Assembly: GCA_003248755.1 (NCBI GenBank)
Contig: QFQW01000018.1
Span: forward strand, 1-53,449
DNA: 53,449 nucleotides
Direction of reading: 5' to 3'
From: Chryseobacterium sp.
GTDB lineage: Bacteria; Bacteroidota; Bacteroidia; Flavobacteriales; Weeksellaceae
Positions within the stretch are counted from its first letter, which is position 1. Each line of letters starts with the position of its first letter. The notes under the pieces are model-generated. The model had not been told where the DNA came from. It did no database searches and worked only from the letters and a program-made list of their open reading frames with translations. The translations under genes and the position numbers were made by a program. Shown here piece after piece: positions 24,333 to 32,994 of this stretch.

Positions 24333-25607
24333 ATGTACGCACTCCTGGACTGTAACAACTTTTTTGTTTCCTGCGAAAGAACATTAGATTCTACACTAGA
24401 AAATCAACCTGTGGTTGTTTTGTCTAATAATGATGGTTGTGTGGTTTCCAGAAGTAACGAAGCTAAGGCTCTTGGAATTCCAATGGGAGCTCCTGCTTTC
24501 AAATACAAAGACTTGTTTGCAGAACATAATGTCAGGGCATTTTCTGCAAAATTTGAACTTTATAATTTTCGAAGTCAGCAAGTAATGAAAATGGCAAAAA
24601 GCTTTGTGACAGATTATGAAGTTTATAGCATTGACGAATTATTCTTAGACTTCCACGGTTTCAAATATTTTGATTTGAATGACTATTGTTGTCAAATCCG
24701 AAAGCAGATTAAAGACGAACTCAAACTTCCTGTAAGCATCGGTTTAGCTCCAACTAAAACGCTCTGTAAAATTGCCAATCATATGGTAAAAAAAGATACT
24801 GAGAAATATTCCGACGGCGTTTACATTATGGATTCAAAAGAGAAAATAGAATCTGCATTGAAAGATTTGGATATCGGAGATGTTTGGGGAATCGGGAGAA
24901 AATCTGCCGCAAAAATGATGGATAACGGGGTTTATAAAGCTTGGGACTTGCTAGCTAAACCTGAAATGTGGGTAAGAAAAATTCTAGGAATCCAAGGCAT
25001 CAGAATGATTAACGAATTGAAAGGAATTCCTCAACTGGAACTCGATTCTCCGTCTGCAAAAAAATCAATTGTCGTGAGTAGAAGTTTTATGAAAATGGTT
25101 ACCAACAAAGAAGAAATTGCGGAACGCATCGAAACTTTTGCCATCTATTGTGCCGAGAAATTGAGGAAACAAAATTCCTGCTGCAAAGTCATCAGCGTTT
25201 TCATTCAAACCAATCGATTTCGAAAAGAATTGGGCGAATATAAAGACGGATTTTCTATTGTCTTACCCAATCCAAGCAGTTCGTCTATCGTTCTGGCAAA
25301 GTATGCGAATTCGATTTTTGAAGCGATTTTCAAAGAAGGATTCTATTATAAAAAAGCCGGCGTTATGGTCTCGAGTTTTGTTCCAGATAACGAAAGATTG
25401 ATTAATCTTTTTGAAGAAGATATCGATTCTAAACACATTCCTATTATGAAAGCCATTGACAAGCTTAATTCAAAATATGGAAAAGACAAAATTCGTCTGG
25501 GCGGAATGTCGGGAAAAAACACTTACGGAAGAGCAACGCTTTCTCCGGAATATGAAGAGTTTTTGAAGAATAATATCTTACCTGAAGCCAATTATAGATT
25601 TCATTAA
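24333..25607 (+). CDS. umuC: Y-family DNA polymerase, UmuC-type (polymerase V catalytic subunit)
   Basis: 424 residues from the ATG at 24333. The conserved M-Y-A-L-L-D-C-N-N-F-F-V-S-C-E-R starts at residue 1, so the longer frame from 24300 is rejected. The catalytic acids are D6 and the pair D101-E102 in Y-S-I-D-E-L-F-L-D-F. The helix-hairpin-helix G-I-G-R-K-S-A and the little-finger region follow, and the length matches UmuC. It performs error-prone translesion synthesis. No umuD lies beside it. The divergent S24 regulator is the only S24 protein nearby and might act as a repressor, a UmuD substitute, or both. Confidence 0.93.
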   Translation: MYALLDCNNFFVSCERTLDSTLENQPVVVLSNNDGCVVSRSNEAKALGIPMGAPAFKYKDLFAEHNVRAFSAKFELYNFRSQQVMKMAKSFVTDYEVYSIDELFLDFHGFKYFDLNDYCCQIRKQIKDELKLPVSIGLAPTKTLCKIANHMVKKDTEKYSDGVYIMDSKEKIESALKDLDIGDVWGIGRKSAAKMMDNGVYKAWDLLAKPEMWVRKILGIQGIRMINELKGIPQLELDSPSAKKSIVVSRSFMKMVTNKEEIAERIETFAIYCAEKLRKQNSCCKVISVFIQTNRFRKELGEYKDGFSIVLPNPSSSSIVLAKYANSIFEAIFKEGFYYKKAGVMVSSFVPDNERLINLFEEDIDSKHIPIMKAIDKLNSKYGKDKIRLGGMSGKNTYGRATLSPEYEEFLKNNILPEANYRFH

Positions 25608-25611
25608 AAAC

Positions 25612-25644
25612 AAAAAACTATCAAAACTGATAGTTTTTATTTTA
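25612..25644. terminator. Bidirectional terminator between umuC and clpS
   Basis: Stem AAAAAACTATCA/TGATAGTTTTT with A and T runs, placed between convergent genes. Confidence 0.8.
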
Positions 25645-25944
25645 TACTATTTCTGAACTTAATCCTCTATCAAGCAAAGCCTGATTCATGGGTTTAAGTT
25701 TTTCTAACGCTCCGGTCTTTACAGTACATTTTCCTTTGTAATGAACAAGAATCGTACATTGTTCCGCTTGTTCCAAAGTATGCTCACAAATTTCAATCAA
25801 ACATTCTATCACAAAATCGAATGTATTGACATCGTCATTATGAAGCACCAATTTATATACTTCATCTTCTTCTTCCAAAACCAATACTTCTTCCTCGTAC
25901 TGGCGTTTTGGCTGGTCATAAGACTTATTATTATAGATTTTCAT
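25642..25944 (-). CDS. clpS: ATP-dependent Clp protease adaptor ClpS
   Basis: 100 residues with the ClpS core. Y-K-L-V-L-H-N-D-D-V-N-T-F-D-F-V (about 31-46) holds the N-degron-binding aspartates, and V-H-Y-K-G-K-C-T-V-K-T-G follows. ClpS delivers N-end-rule substrates to ClpAP. The start codon is 2 bases after the stop of the CNNM gene upstream, so the two are co-transcribed. The first 25 residues are charged and variable, as usual for the family. Confidence 0.92.
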   Translation of the reverse strand: MKIYNNKSYDQPKRQYEEEVLVLEEEDEVYKLVLHNDDVNTFDFVIECLIEICEHTLEQAEQCTILVHYKGKCTVKTGALEKLKPMNQALLDRGLSSEIV

Positions 25945-25946
25945 TT

Positions 25947-27305
25947 TTAAGCTTCTGTGATTTCGTCTGTGATATCTTCAATCAAAGATTTGTTATAGAA
26001 CAATTCAACCAATTCCACACTTTTGTTCTGCATTTTAAGAATCTTAAAATGATAAGCGCCGTAATCGAATTCTTGATTTTCTTCGGGAATATCTTGTAAT
26101 TCATTCAGAATGAAACCTGCTAACGTGTTATATTCTCCTTCTTCGGAAAGTGGAATTTTTCTTGGTAATTGTTCGTTGATTTCGTCCAAAGGTTGCGTTG
26201 CCTTTACCCAAAAAGTATTCTCTCCTACTTTGTCAACAATCTTATCTTCTTCATCTTCCTCATCTTGGATTTCTCCAACCAATTCTTCCAGAATATCTTC
26301 CAGCGTAATGATACCTTCGGTTCCACCAAATTCATCAATGACAATCGCCATATGTTGTTTCTTGAATTGAAATACTTTCAATAAATCGGAAATCTTCTTA
26401 CTTCCTACAACAAAGAATGCTTCTCTCATTAGACCTTTCAAATCTTCGTGAGTCAATTCGCCTTTACTTTTGATGTATTCTCTTATGATTTCTTTAGTAT
26501 AGAAAATACCTACAATATTATCAATAGAACCTTCATAAACAGGAATACGAGAATATCCACTATCCATTATCTGAGAAATAATTTCTTCCGTGTTATCTTC
26601 GATGTCGATAGAAGAAATATTCTGTCTCGTAATCATAATTTGCTTTGCATTGTGGTCTGTAAAATCAAATGCATTTTTTATGATTTCATAATTTTCTTCT
26701 TCAATTTCTCCACTGTCGGCAGATTGTTTTACCAACAACTGAAGCTCTTCCGTAGAGTGAATATCGTGTTCCGAAGCTGGATGAATTTTAATCACTCTTA
26801 AAAATCCATTAGATAATGAATTCATCAACCAAATGAATGGACGGAAAACGTTGTAAAACAAATGCAACGGATAAGCAATGAAAAGTGTTGTAGATTCTGA
26901 CTTTCTAATAGCAATTGACTTTGGAACCAATTCTCCAAATACAATATGCATCACAGTAATCAATAAGAAACTACAAACCACAGAGATTGTTGTCACTGTT
27001 GTTTGAGCTAATTCTATATTCAGTGAATGGAAAATAGATTCTATAATATGATGTAAAGCGCTTTCTCCAACCCAACCTAATGCAAGTGACGCCAAGGTAA
27101 TTCCTAATTGAGTTGCTGACAAGTAAGCGTCAAGATTTTTGATAATGTTTTCGGCTTGTTTAGCCATTGTGTTTCCCTCGGCAGCTTTTAACTGGATTTG
27201 GGAGTATCGTACTTTGACGATTGAAAATTCGGCGGCTACGAAAAAGCCATTTAGAAGAACTAAAAATAATGCAATGAGAAGTTTGACTAAACTATCGGGG
27301 TCCAT
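25947..27305 (-). CDS. Hemolysin-family membrane protein with CNNM, CBS and CorC/HlyC domains
   Basis: 452 residues. An N-terminal CNNM/DUF21 membrane domain has about four helices within residues 1-185 (including F-G-E-L-V-P-K-S-I-A-I-R-K). It is followed by a CBS pair (about 210-335; M-I-T-R-Q-N, S-R-I-P-V-Y, I-V-I-D-E-F-G-G-T-E-G-I-I-T) and a C-terminal CorC/HlyC domain (about 350-435). These proteins are linked to magnesium or cobalt export; some flavobacterial paralogues (GldE) act in gliding. Sequence alone does not decide. It is followed at once by clpS. Upstream lie an R1 repeat and the ATP synthase operon. Confidence 0.9.
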   Translation of the reverse strand: MDPDSLVKLLIALFLVLLNGFFVAAEFSIVKVRYSQIQLKAAEGNTMAKQAENIIKNLDAYLSATQLGITLASLALGWVGESALHHIIESIFHSLNIELAQTTVTTISVVCSFLLITVMHIVFGELVPKSIAIRKSESTTLFIAYPLHLFYNVFRPFIWLMNSLSNGFLRVIKIHPASEHDIHSTEELQLLVKQSADSGEIEEENYEIIKNAFDFTDHNAKQIMITRQNISSIDIEDNTEEIISQIMDSGYSRIPVYEGSIDNIVGIFYTKEIIREYIKSKGELTHEDLKGLMREAFFVVGSKKISDLLKVFQFKKQHMAIVIDEFGGTEGIITLEDILEELVGEIQDEEDEEDKIVDKVGENTFWVKATQPLDEINEQLPRKIPLSEEGEYNTLAGFILNELQDIPEENQEFDYGAYHFKILKMQNKSVELVELFYNKSLIEDITDEITEA

Positions 27306-27410
27306 TTAATGTGTTTATATACAATATCTGCAAAGATAGATATTTTTTTTAATTTGAATTTGTACTGTGTATTAAGTCTGAGAAAATGATTGAAACAGGG
27401 AATCTAACGC

Positions 27411-27490
27411 AGCCCGACTTGAGCGGAAATCCTTTTAACGCAACGCAGTGGAGTGAAAAGATTGGGAGCGGAAGGCGGATTAAGCTGCCC
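27411..27490 (+). repeat. Dispersed structured repeat R1, copy c
   Basis: First block GACTTGAGCGGAAATCC (27416-27432). The short stem CTTTT/AAAAG encloses a GC-richer loop. The second block, beginning GATTGGGAGCGGAAGGCGG, runs 27460-27485 and ends GGATTAAGC, followed by TGCCC. Its orientation is opposite to both neighbouring genes. It lies between the atpG end and the CNNM gene start. Confidence 0.7.
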
Positions 27491-27565
27491 AAAATAATAA
27501 AAAGCACTGAAGTTTGACCTCCAATGCTTTTTATAACTAACTACTAACTTTAACTTATCTTTATA

Positions 27566-28432
27566 TTAACTGTTCTTAAGAGCCTCTGCTCCGGAAACAA
27601 TTTCTAATATCTCATTGGTAATGGCAGCCTGTCTTGCTTTGTTGTAGAAGATTCTCAGTTCGTTTCTAAGAGCTTCTGCATTATCGGTTGCCTTGTGCAT
27701 TGCCGTCATCCTTGCACCGTGTTCTGATGCTACGGAATCCAAAACAGCTTTGAAGATTTGAGTTTTGATGGACTTAGGAATCAATGTTTCCAAAATCTCC
27801 TGTCTTCCCGGTTCGAAGATATAATCTACATTAACCTCAGAAGTTGTTTTCTCCGCTGAAACAGCAATTGGCAAAACCTGCTCAGTAACGACTTCCTGCG
27901 TTGCAGCGTTGATAAATCTGTTGTAAACAACATAGACCTTATCAAATTTTCCCGCTTTGAAATCCTTCATTACTTTGCCGGTCATATTTGAAACGTGGTC
28001 AAAAGAAAGGTTGTCAAACAGAGAACTGTGGTTTTCGTAAACCGTTCTGTTTTTTCTCAACGCATCAAAAGCTTTTTTACCGATTGTCAAAACTTCAACC
28101 TCTACATTTTCGTTAGCTGCGAACTGAATGTTCAATTCTTTGATAACCGAAGAGTTGAAAGCTCCGGCCAAACCTCTGTTGGAAGTTACGGTAATGAAAA
28201 GGACTTTTTTCACTTCTCTTTCTACTGCGAACTCAGAGATGTTTTCTGCATCAGAAGCTGCACTTACATTCTCTATAATCTCCTGAAGTTTTTCAGAATA
28301 AGGTCTCAGCATTACGATTGCGTCCTGTGCTTTTTTTAGTTTCGCTGCGGAAACCATTTTCATAGCACTTGTAATCTGCATCGTAGAAGATATAGATGAA
28401 ATTCTGCCTCGTATTTCTTTTAAGTTTGCCAT
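27566..28432 (-). CDS. atpG: ATP synthase F1 gamma subunit
   Basis: 288 residues. N-terminal M-A-N-L-K-E-I-R-G-R-I-S-S-I-S-S-T-M-Q-I-T and C-terminal A-R-Q-A-A-I-T-N-E-I-L-E-I-V-S-G-A are the two long helices of the central rotor shaft. Last gene of this ATP synthase operon. The genes for beta and epsilon (atpD, atpC) do not follow. Confidence 0.97.
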   Translation of the reverse strand: MANLKEIRGRISSISSTMQITSAMKMVSAAKLKKAQDAIVMLRPYSEKLQEIIENVSAASDAENISEFAVEREVKKVLFITVTSNRGLAGAFNSSVIKELNIQFAANENVEVEVLTIGKKAFDALRKNRTVYENHSSLFDNLSFDHVSNMTGKVMKDFKAGKFDKVYVVYNRFINAATQEVVTEQVLPIAVSAEKTTSEVNVDYIFEPGRQEILETLIPKSIKTQIFKAVLDSVASEHGARMTAMHKATDNAEALRNELRIFYNKARQAAITNEILEIVSGAEALKNS

Positions 28433-28496
28433 TCTAAATATTCAAAGTTTCAAATTCAGAGTTTAAAGTTCATTAAACTCTGAACATTGAATTTTT

Positions 28497-30074
28497 TTAA
28501 TTATACTTCGCTGCAAGGTCAGTTGCAACTTGTTTCAAAGTACCTGTGATCGAATCGTCAATCTTACCAGCTTTAAGTGCTGACATTACTTCAGGGTGTT
28601 TGTTCTTCAGGAAGTCAACATACTCCACCTGGAATTCTTTAACTTTTCTGATTGGAACATTTCTCAATAAGTTCTCAGTTCCTGCATAAATCATTGCAAC
28701 CTGATTTTCTACCGGAATTGGAGAGTTAACCGGCTGCTTAAGAAGCTCCACGTTTCTTTCACCTTTAGAGATTACCGCAAGCGTTGCAGCATCCAGGTCA
28801 GAACCGAACTTAGCAAACGCTTCCAATTCTTTATATTGAGCTTGGTCTAGTTTCAAAGTACCAGACACTTTTTTCATAGATTTGATCTGAGCATTACCTC
28901 CTACTCTCGATACAGAGATACCAACGTTAATCGCCGGACGAACCCCAGAGTTGAATAAATCAGACTCCAAGAAAATCTGTCCGTCTGTAATAGAAATTAC
29001 GTTTGTAGGGATATATGCAGAAACGTCACCCGCCTGAGTTTCGATAATTGGAAGCGCAGTTAAAGAGCCACCTCCTTTTACGATTGGTTTAAGAGTCTCT
29101 GGAAGGTCGTTCATCTGAGCAGCAATCGTATCATCAGCGATAACTTTCGCAGCTCTTTCCAACAATCTTGAGTGAAGGTAGAAAACGTCCCCTGGATAAG
29201 CCTCACGTCCCGGTGGTCTTCTCAATAGAAGAGAAAGTTCACGGTAAGCAACCGCTTGTTTTGACAAATCATCATAAACAATCAAAGCTGGTCTACCAGT
29301 GTCTCTGAAGAACTCACCGATAGATGCACCTGCCATTGCAGAATAAACCTGCATTGGAACCGGGTCAGAAGCGTTAGCAGCTACAACAACTGTGTAAGCC
29401 AGAGCACCTTTGTCTTCTAATGTTTTAACAATTTGAGCTACAGTCGAAGCTTTTTGTCCGATTGCAACATATATACAATATACTGGTTGTCCAGCATCAT
29501 AAAATTCTCTTTGATTGATAATGGTATCAATAGCCACAACTGTTTTACCAGTTTGTCTGTCACCAATAATCAGCTCTCTTTGTCCTCTTCCTACCGGAAT
29601 CATTGAGTCAATCGCAACGATACCAGTTTGTAATGGTTCAGTTACCGGCTGACGGAAGATAACACCCGGAGCTTTTCTCTCCAATGGCATCTCATAAAGT
29701 TCACCACCAATTGGTCCTTTACCATCGATTGGGTTTCCTAATGTATCAACAACTCTACCAAGCATTCCTTCACCAACTTTGATAGAAGAGATTCTTTGAG
29801 TTCTTTTTACAGTATCCCCTTCTTTTACCAATTTGGATTCACCCAAAAGTGCAACCCCAACATTATCTTCTTCAAGGTTAAGAACGATACCTTCTACTCC
29901 AGCCTCGAATTTTACCAATTCTCCGTACTGTACGTTCTCCAAACCGTAAACACGAGCAATACCGTCACCTATCGTAAGAACAGTACCAACTTCTTCTACG
30001 TTAGATTGGGTATCGAAATTTGCTAATTGCTGCTTCAGTATCGCTGATACTTCTGCCGGATTTATTTCTGCCAT
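28497..30074 (-). CDS. atpA: ATP synthase F1 alpha subunit
   Basis: 525 residues. The Walker A loop is G-D-R-Q-T-G-K-T-V-V-A-I-D-T (about 172-185). The alpha-specific signature P-A-I-N-V-G-I-S-V-S-R-V-G-G lies near 375. Non-catalytic nucleotide-binding subunit of the F1 hexamer. It is 17 bases downstream of atpH and 64 bases upstream of atpG. Confidence 0.98.
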   Translation of the reverse strand: MAEINPAEVSAILKQQLANFDTQSNVEEVGTVLTIGDGIARVYGLENVQYGELVKFEAGVEGIVLNLEEDNVGVALLGESKLVKEGDTVKRTQRISSIKVGEGMLGRVVDTLGNPIDGKGPIGGELYEMPLERKAPGVIFRQPVTEPLQTGIVAIDSMIPVGRGQRELIIGDRQTGKTVVAIDTIINQREFYDAGQPVYCIYVAIGQKASTVAQIVKTLEDKGALAYTVVVAANASDPVPMQVYSAMAGASIGEFFRDTGRPALIVYDDLSKQAVAYRELSLLLRRPPGREAYPGDVFYLHSRLLERAAKVIADDTIAAQMNDLPETLKPIVKGGGSLTALPIIETQAGDVSAYIPTNVISITDGQIFLESDLFNSGVRPAINVGISVSRVGGNAQIKSMKKVSGTLKLDQAQYKELEAFAKFGSDLDAATLAVISKGERNVELLKQPVNSPIPVENQVAMIYAGTENLLRNVPIRKVKEFQVEYVDFLKNKHPEVMSALKAGKIDDSITGTLKQVATDLAAKYN

Positions 30075-30091
30075 TATATGGTTGTTTTTTC

Positions 30092-30628
30092 TTAATTAAG
30101 TTGAAATTCTTTTTTAATATTGCCCAGCTTAGTTCTCACTGAAGCATCGATTTGCTGGTCACCGATTCTTAGGATATAACCTCCAAGAATTTCCGGTTTG
30201 ATAATCGTTTCCAAATCGTAGTTAGAAACATTCACCATTTTGGAATCAGCAATGATTTTCTGAATATTATCTTGTGATAAAGCAGTTGCAGAAACCAAAG
30301 TAATACGTTGCGTACCTTTGATATCCTCTACTTTATTGATGAATTCCTGAGCAATATTCTTAAGCTGCGCTTCTCTCCCTTGCTTGATAACCAATCTGAT
30401 AATATTTTTAGAAACGGGAGAAAAATCTTTGAATATTTCTAAAGCAATCGCTTCTTTCTTTCTTGAATCAATGATTGGCGTGTTCACAAACTGATTCAGT
30501 TCTTTAGAAGAAGACATTATTTTCACAATATCCTTCATCTCTCCGAAAACAGCTTCCGTATTACCAGATTCCTGAGTGAAATCCAATAAACCTTGTGCGT
30601 ATCTTTTAGCTACTTTAGATGTTAACAT
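30092..30628 (-). CDS. atpH: ATP synthase F1 delta subunit
   Basis: 178 residues. The N-terminal helical domain begins V-A-K-R-Y-A-Q-G-L-L-D-F. The C-terminal signature I-K-P-E-I-L-G-G-Y-I-L-R-I-G-D-Q-Q-I-D-A-S is clear. Connects F1 to the peripheral stalk. 5 bases separate it from atpF. Confidence 0.96.
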   Translation of the reverse strand: MLTSKVAKRYAQGLLDFTQESGNTEAVFGEMKDIVKIMSSSKELNQFVNTPIIDSRKKEAIALEIFKDFSPVSKNIIRLVIKQGREAQLKNIAQEFINKVEDIKGTQRITLVSATALSQDNIQKIIADSKMVNVSNYDLETIIKPEILGGYILRIGDQQIDASVRTKLGNIKKEFQLN

Positions 30629-30633
30629 CCTGA

Positions 30634-31131
30634 TTAGTTAAGGTTAGATTTGTTAAGAATATTTTCTACCAAAGCGTTCTGAGCGCTATCGTTGTTCAAT
30701 TTCTCTTTTAGGATACTTTCAGCGATGTTCACAGACAAAGTTCCGATTTGAGTTTTGATGTCTGCCATTGCAGCATTTTTCTCAGTCTGGATAGATTGTC
30801 TTGCAGCCTCAATCATTTTTTCGCCTTCTACTTTAGCAGAATCTTTAGCCTGATTTACGATTTTGTCTTTCATTTCTCTAGCTTCTTTCAAGATACCATC
30901 TCTCTCTGCTCTGGCTTCGCGAAGAATTCTTTCGTTATCTTCTTTCAACTGTGCCATCTCTTGTTTAGCTAATTTAGCCTGATTAAGAGCATCGATGATA
31001 GAAGTTTCTCTCTCGTCGATAGATTTAAGAATTGGTTTCCAAGCAAATTTTCCTAATACGAAAAGTAAGATCAAGAAAATGATGGACTGAATGATAAATA
31101 ATCCTGATGAAAACTGATGAAGTAATTCCAT
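30634..31131 (-). CDS. atpF: ATP synthase F0 b subunit
   Basis: 165 residues. A single N-terminal membrane helix (about 12-30) runs into F-A-W-K-P-I-L-K-S-I-D-E-R-E and then a long charged coiled coil, as in the peripheral stalk. The start is 87 bases after atpE; that gap contains a strong hairpin. Confidence 0.96.
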   Translation of the reverse strand: MELLHQFSSGLFIIQSIIFLILLFVLGKFAWKPILKSIDERETSIIDALNQAKLAKQEMAQLKEDNERILREARAERDGILKEAREMKDKIVNQAKDSAKVEGEKMIEAARQSIQTEKNAAMADIKTQIGTLSVNIAESILKEKLNNDSAQNALVENILNKSNLN

Positions 31132-31168
31132 TATATAGTGAGATTAATTTTTTATAAATTTTTAAATT

Positions 31169-31203
31169 AAACATTGTTGCAGCCAACCGCTACAACAATG
31201 TTT
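31169..31203 (-). promoter_or_regulatory. Intercistronic hairpin between atpE and atpF
   Basis: Perfect 11-bp stem AAACATTGTTG/CAACAATGTTT with a 13-base loop, 15 bases after the atpE stop codon in the mRNA. It lacks a proper T run. It probably acts as a processing or stabilising stem, or a weak terminator, that raises c-subunit expression over the downstream genes. The stem itself is seen; the role is inferred. Confidence 0.6.
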
Positions 31204-31218
31204 ATGATTTTGTTGGGC

Positions 31219-31410
31219 TTATGATGCGAATAACGCAGCGAAAGCAACACCTTCTACTAGTGCAGCAGCAATAAGCATAGCAGTTTGGATTTTACCAGAT
31301 TGTTCCGGTTGTCTAGCGATTGCTTCAAGAGCAGCAGCACCAATTTTTCCAAGACCGATACCTACACCTAGTACAATAAGACCTGCACCAATAATTCTAG
31401 GGATTTCCAT
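31219..31410 (-). CDS. atpE: ATP synthase F0 c subunit
   Basis: 63 residues forming two membrane helices joined by the polar loop R-Q-P-E. The ion-binding carboxylate is E53 in A-A-L-V-E-G-V-A-F. A glycine-rich first helix (G-V-G-I-G-L-G-K-I-G-A) packs the c ring. Slightly shorter than many homologues but complete. Confidence 0.97.
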   Translation of the reverse strand: MEIPRIIGAGLIVLGVGIGLGKIGAAALEAIARQPEQSGKIQTAMLIAAALVEGVAFAALFAS

Positions 31411-31446
31411 AATATATAATTTAAAAAATTGTTTTTATAATTTCAA

Positions 31447-32562
31447 TTAATGAGCGTGTTCATGCTCATGTTCTTCTACCGCCATACCAATAAACAAAGC
31501 TGAAAGCATTGTAAAGATATAAGCCTGCAAGAACGCTACTAATACTTCTAATAAATAGATTACGAATGTCAAGAACGGGAATGCAACACCTGCAATCCAA
31601 TTTTCGAAAATGTAAATCGAACCGATCAAAGTCATTACAACGATGTGACCCGCTGTCATATTCGCAAAAAGTCGAATCATCAATGCAAAAGGCTTGGTCA
31701 AAGTCCCCAACAGTTCGATTGGCATCATGATAAACTTCATTGGAACAGGAACACCTGGCATCCAGAAGATATGTTTCCAGTAATCTTTTGAGCCTGAGAA
31801 AGTCGTAATCAAATAAGTCATAATTGCCAGGAAGAATGTAATAGCAATATTACCGGTTACGTTAATCCCAAAAGGCATCAAACCTAAAACGTTAAGGAAT
31901 AAGATGAAGAAAAACACAGTCAATAGATAACCCATAAATCTCTTATACTTATGTCCGATGTTAGGAATCGCAATATCATCTCTTACAAAAATAATGATTG
32001 GCTCTAAGAATTTTGCTGCACCTGTTGGAACAAGAGATTTCTTGTAAGACCTAGCCATTCCTCCGAACAACACAATCATCAGAAGTGCAACTAAGAAAAT
32101 AACCAAAACACTTTTTGTAATTGACAAGTCCAAAACTCTTTTTTCAGTTGGGTGATGGTCTTTATCTAGTGTTATAGTTCCTTTAGAATCTGTTCTATAG
32201 ATTTTTTCGTGATGAAGTATATAGAATTTACCGTCACTTTCTACCGGAGAACCGTGAATAAACTCGTGCCCGTCCACACCTTCCGTATTACTCATAAAGA
32301 AATGAAATCCTTCATCGTAAATAATTACCGGCAAAGGAAAACCAATATGATGACCGTCTTTAACCATCAAGGCAACATCGTGAGCATCCAAAATGTGATG
32401 GTCTACGAATTCTTTAACTTCCTTAGTCCTCTCTTCTTTTCCAGAAAGTTCCGGAGTTTCAGTTACAGGCTTACCGTGTTGATTTTCAACATTTTCGTGT
32501 TGAGCAAAAGCAGTTGCAAACATCAATAAACTGTAAAATAAAATTGCCGTTTTCTTTAGCAT
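31447..32562 (-). CDS. atpB: ATP synthase F0 a subunit with long periplasmic N-terminal extension
   Basis: 371 residues, against about 270 in E. coli. A signal peptide (about 1-20) is followed by a soluble segment (to about 145) rich in His, Asp and Glu before the usual membrane domain. The essential arginine lies in L-M-I-R-L-F-A-N-M-T-A-G-H (about 295). The C-terminus ends E-H-E-H-E-H-A-H. N-terminal extensions of this kind occur in other Bacteroidota. It forms the proton half-channels. A -7 box upstream suggests it can also be transcribed separately from the two small genes before it. Confidence 0.95.
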   Translation of the reverse strand: MLKKTAILFYSLLMFATAFAQHENVENQHGKPVTETPELSGKEERTKEVKEFVDHHILDAHDVALMVKDGHHIGFPLPVIIYDEGFHFFMSNTEGVDGHEFIHGSPVESDGKFYILHHEKIYRTDSKGTITLDKDHHPTEKRVLDLSITKSVLVIFLVALLMIVLFGGMARSYKKSLVPTGAAKFLEPIIIFVRDDIAIPNIGHKYKRFMGYLLTVFFFILFLNVLGLMPFGINVTGNIAITFFLAIMTYLITTFSGSKDYWKHIFWMPGVPVPMKFIMMPIELLGTLTKPFALMIRLFANMTAGHIVVMTLIGSIYIFENWIAGVAFPFLTFVIYLLEVLVAFLQAYIFTMLSALFIGMAVEEHEHEHAH

Positions 32563-32585
32563 CGGTAGATTTTTTTTTCGTTTTG

Positions 32586-32593
32586 CAAAAATA
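32586..32593 (-). promoter_or_regulatory. Predicted -7 box for atpB
   Basis: Minus-strand TATTTTTG (TAnnTTTG) is 23 bases before the atpB ATG. Confidence 0.45.
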
Positions 32594-32622
32594 GACTATT
32601 TTTTTTCTTTTGAAGAATAATT

Positions 32623-32994
32623 TTACTGTTTTTTGTCATAATTAATTAACTGAATTGCATAGTACGTAAGCAACGCCGTCAGAACAAAATATGGAACAAT
32701 AAAATGAAACTTATAATTAGGGATTTCTTCAAAATAAAGCTTATTTTTTATCAAATACATCATCCCGAATTTCACCAAAATAAGCCCTATTACAGCAAGG
32801 CCGAGAAACTGCGGAACGATTCTGTTGATGAGAATAATCAAAGTTATCATCATCATAAAAATGATACTCAAGAAAAGATAAAACTTGATAATTGTAACTT
32901 CATTAAGATGAAAAACGAATTTCCAAAGTATAAAATGGATGATAAATGTGATAAAAAATATCACACTGATGATAATATTACTTTTGTTTTGCAT
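32623..32994 (-). CDS. Small membrane protein in the AtpI position
   Basis: 123 residues with four hydrophobic segments (about 8-26, 34-57, 62-81, 95-117) and short basic tails. It overlaps the end of the upstream AtpZ-like gene by 17 bases and precedes atpB. Its place and topology match the AtpI/UncI-like proteins that assist c-ring assembly or Mg uptake. The sequence itself is not one I recognise with certainty. Confidence 0.7.
   Translation of the reverse strand: MQNKSNIIISVIFFITFIIHFILWKFVFHLNEVTIIKFYLFLSIIFMMMITLIILINRIVPQFLGLAVIGLILVKFGMMYLIKNKLYFEEIPNYKFHFIVPYFVLTALLTYYAIQLINYDKKQ

Noticed and set aside
31411..31446. Regulatory structure between atpB and atpE
   Set aside because: The short AT-rich spacer has no stable pairing; only the atpE-atpF spacer has a clear hairpin.
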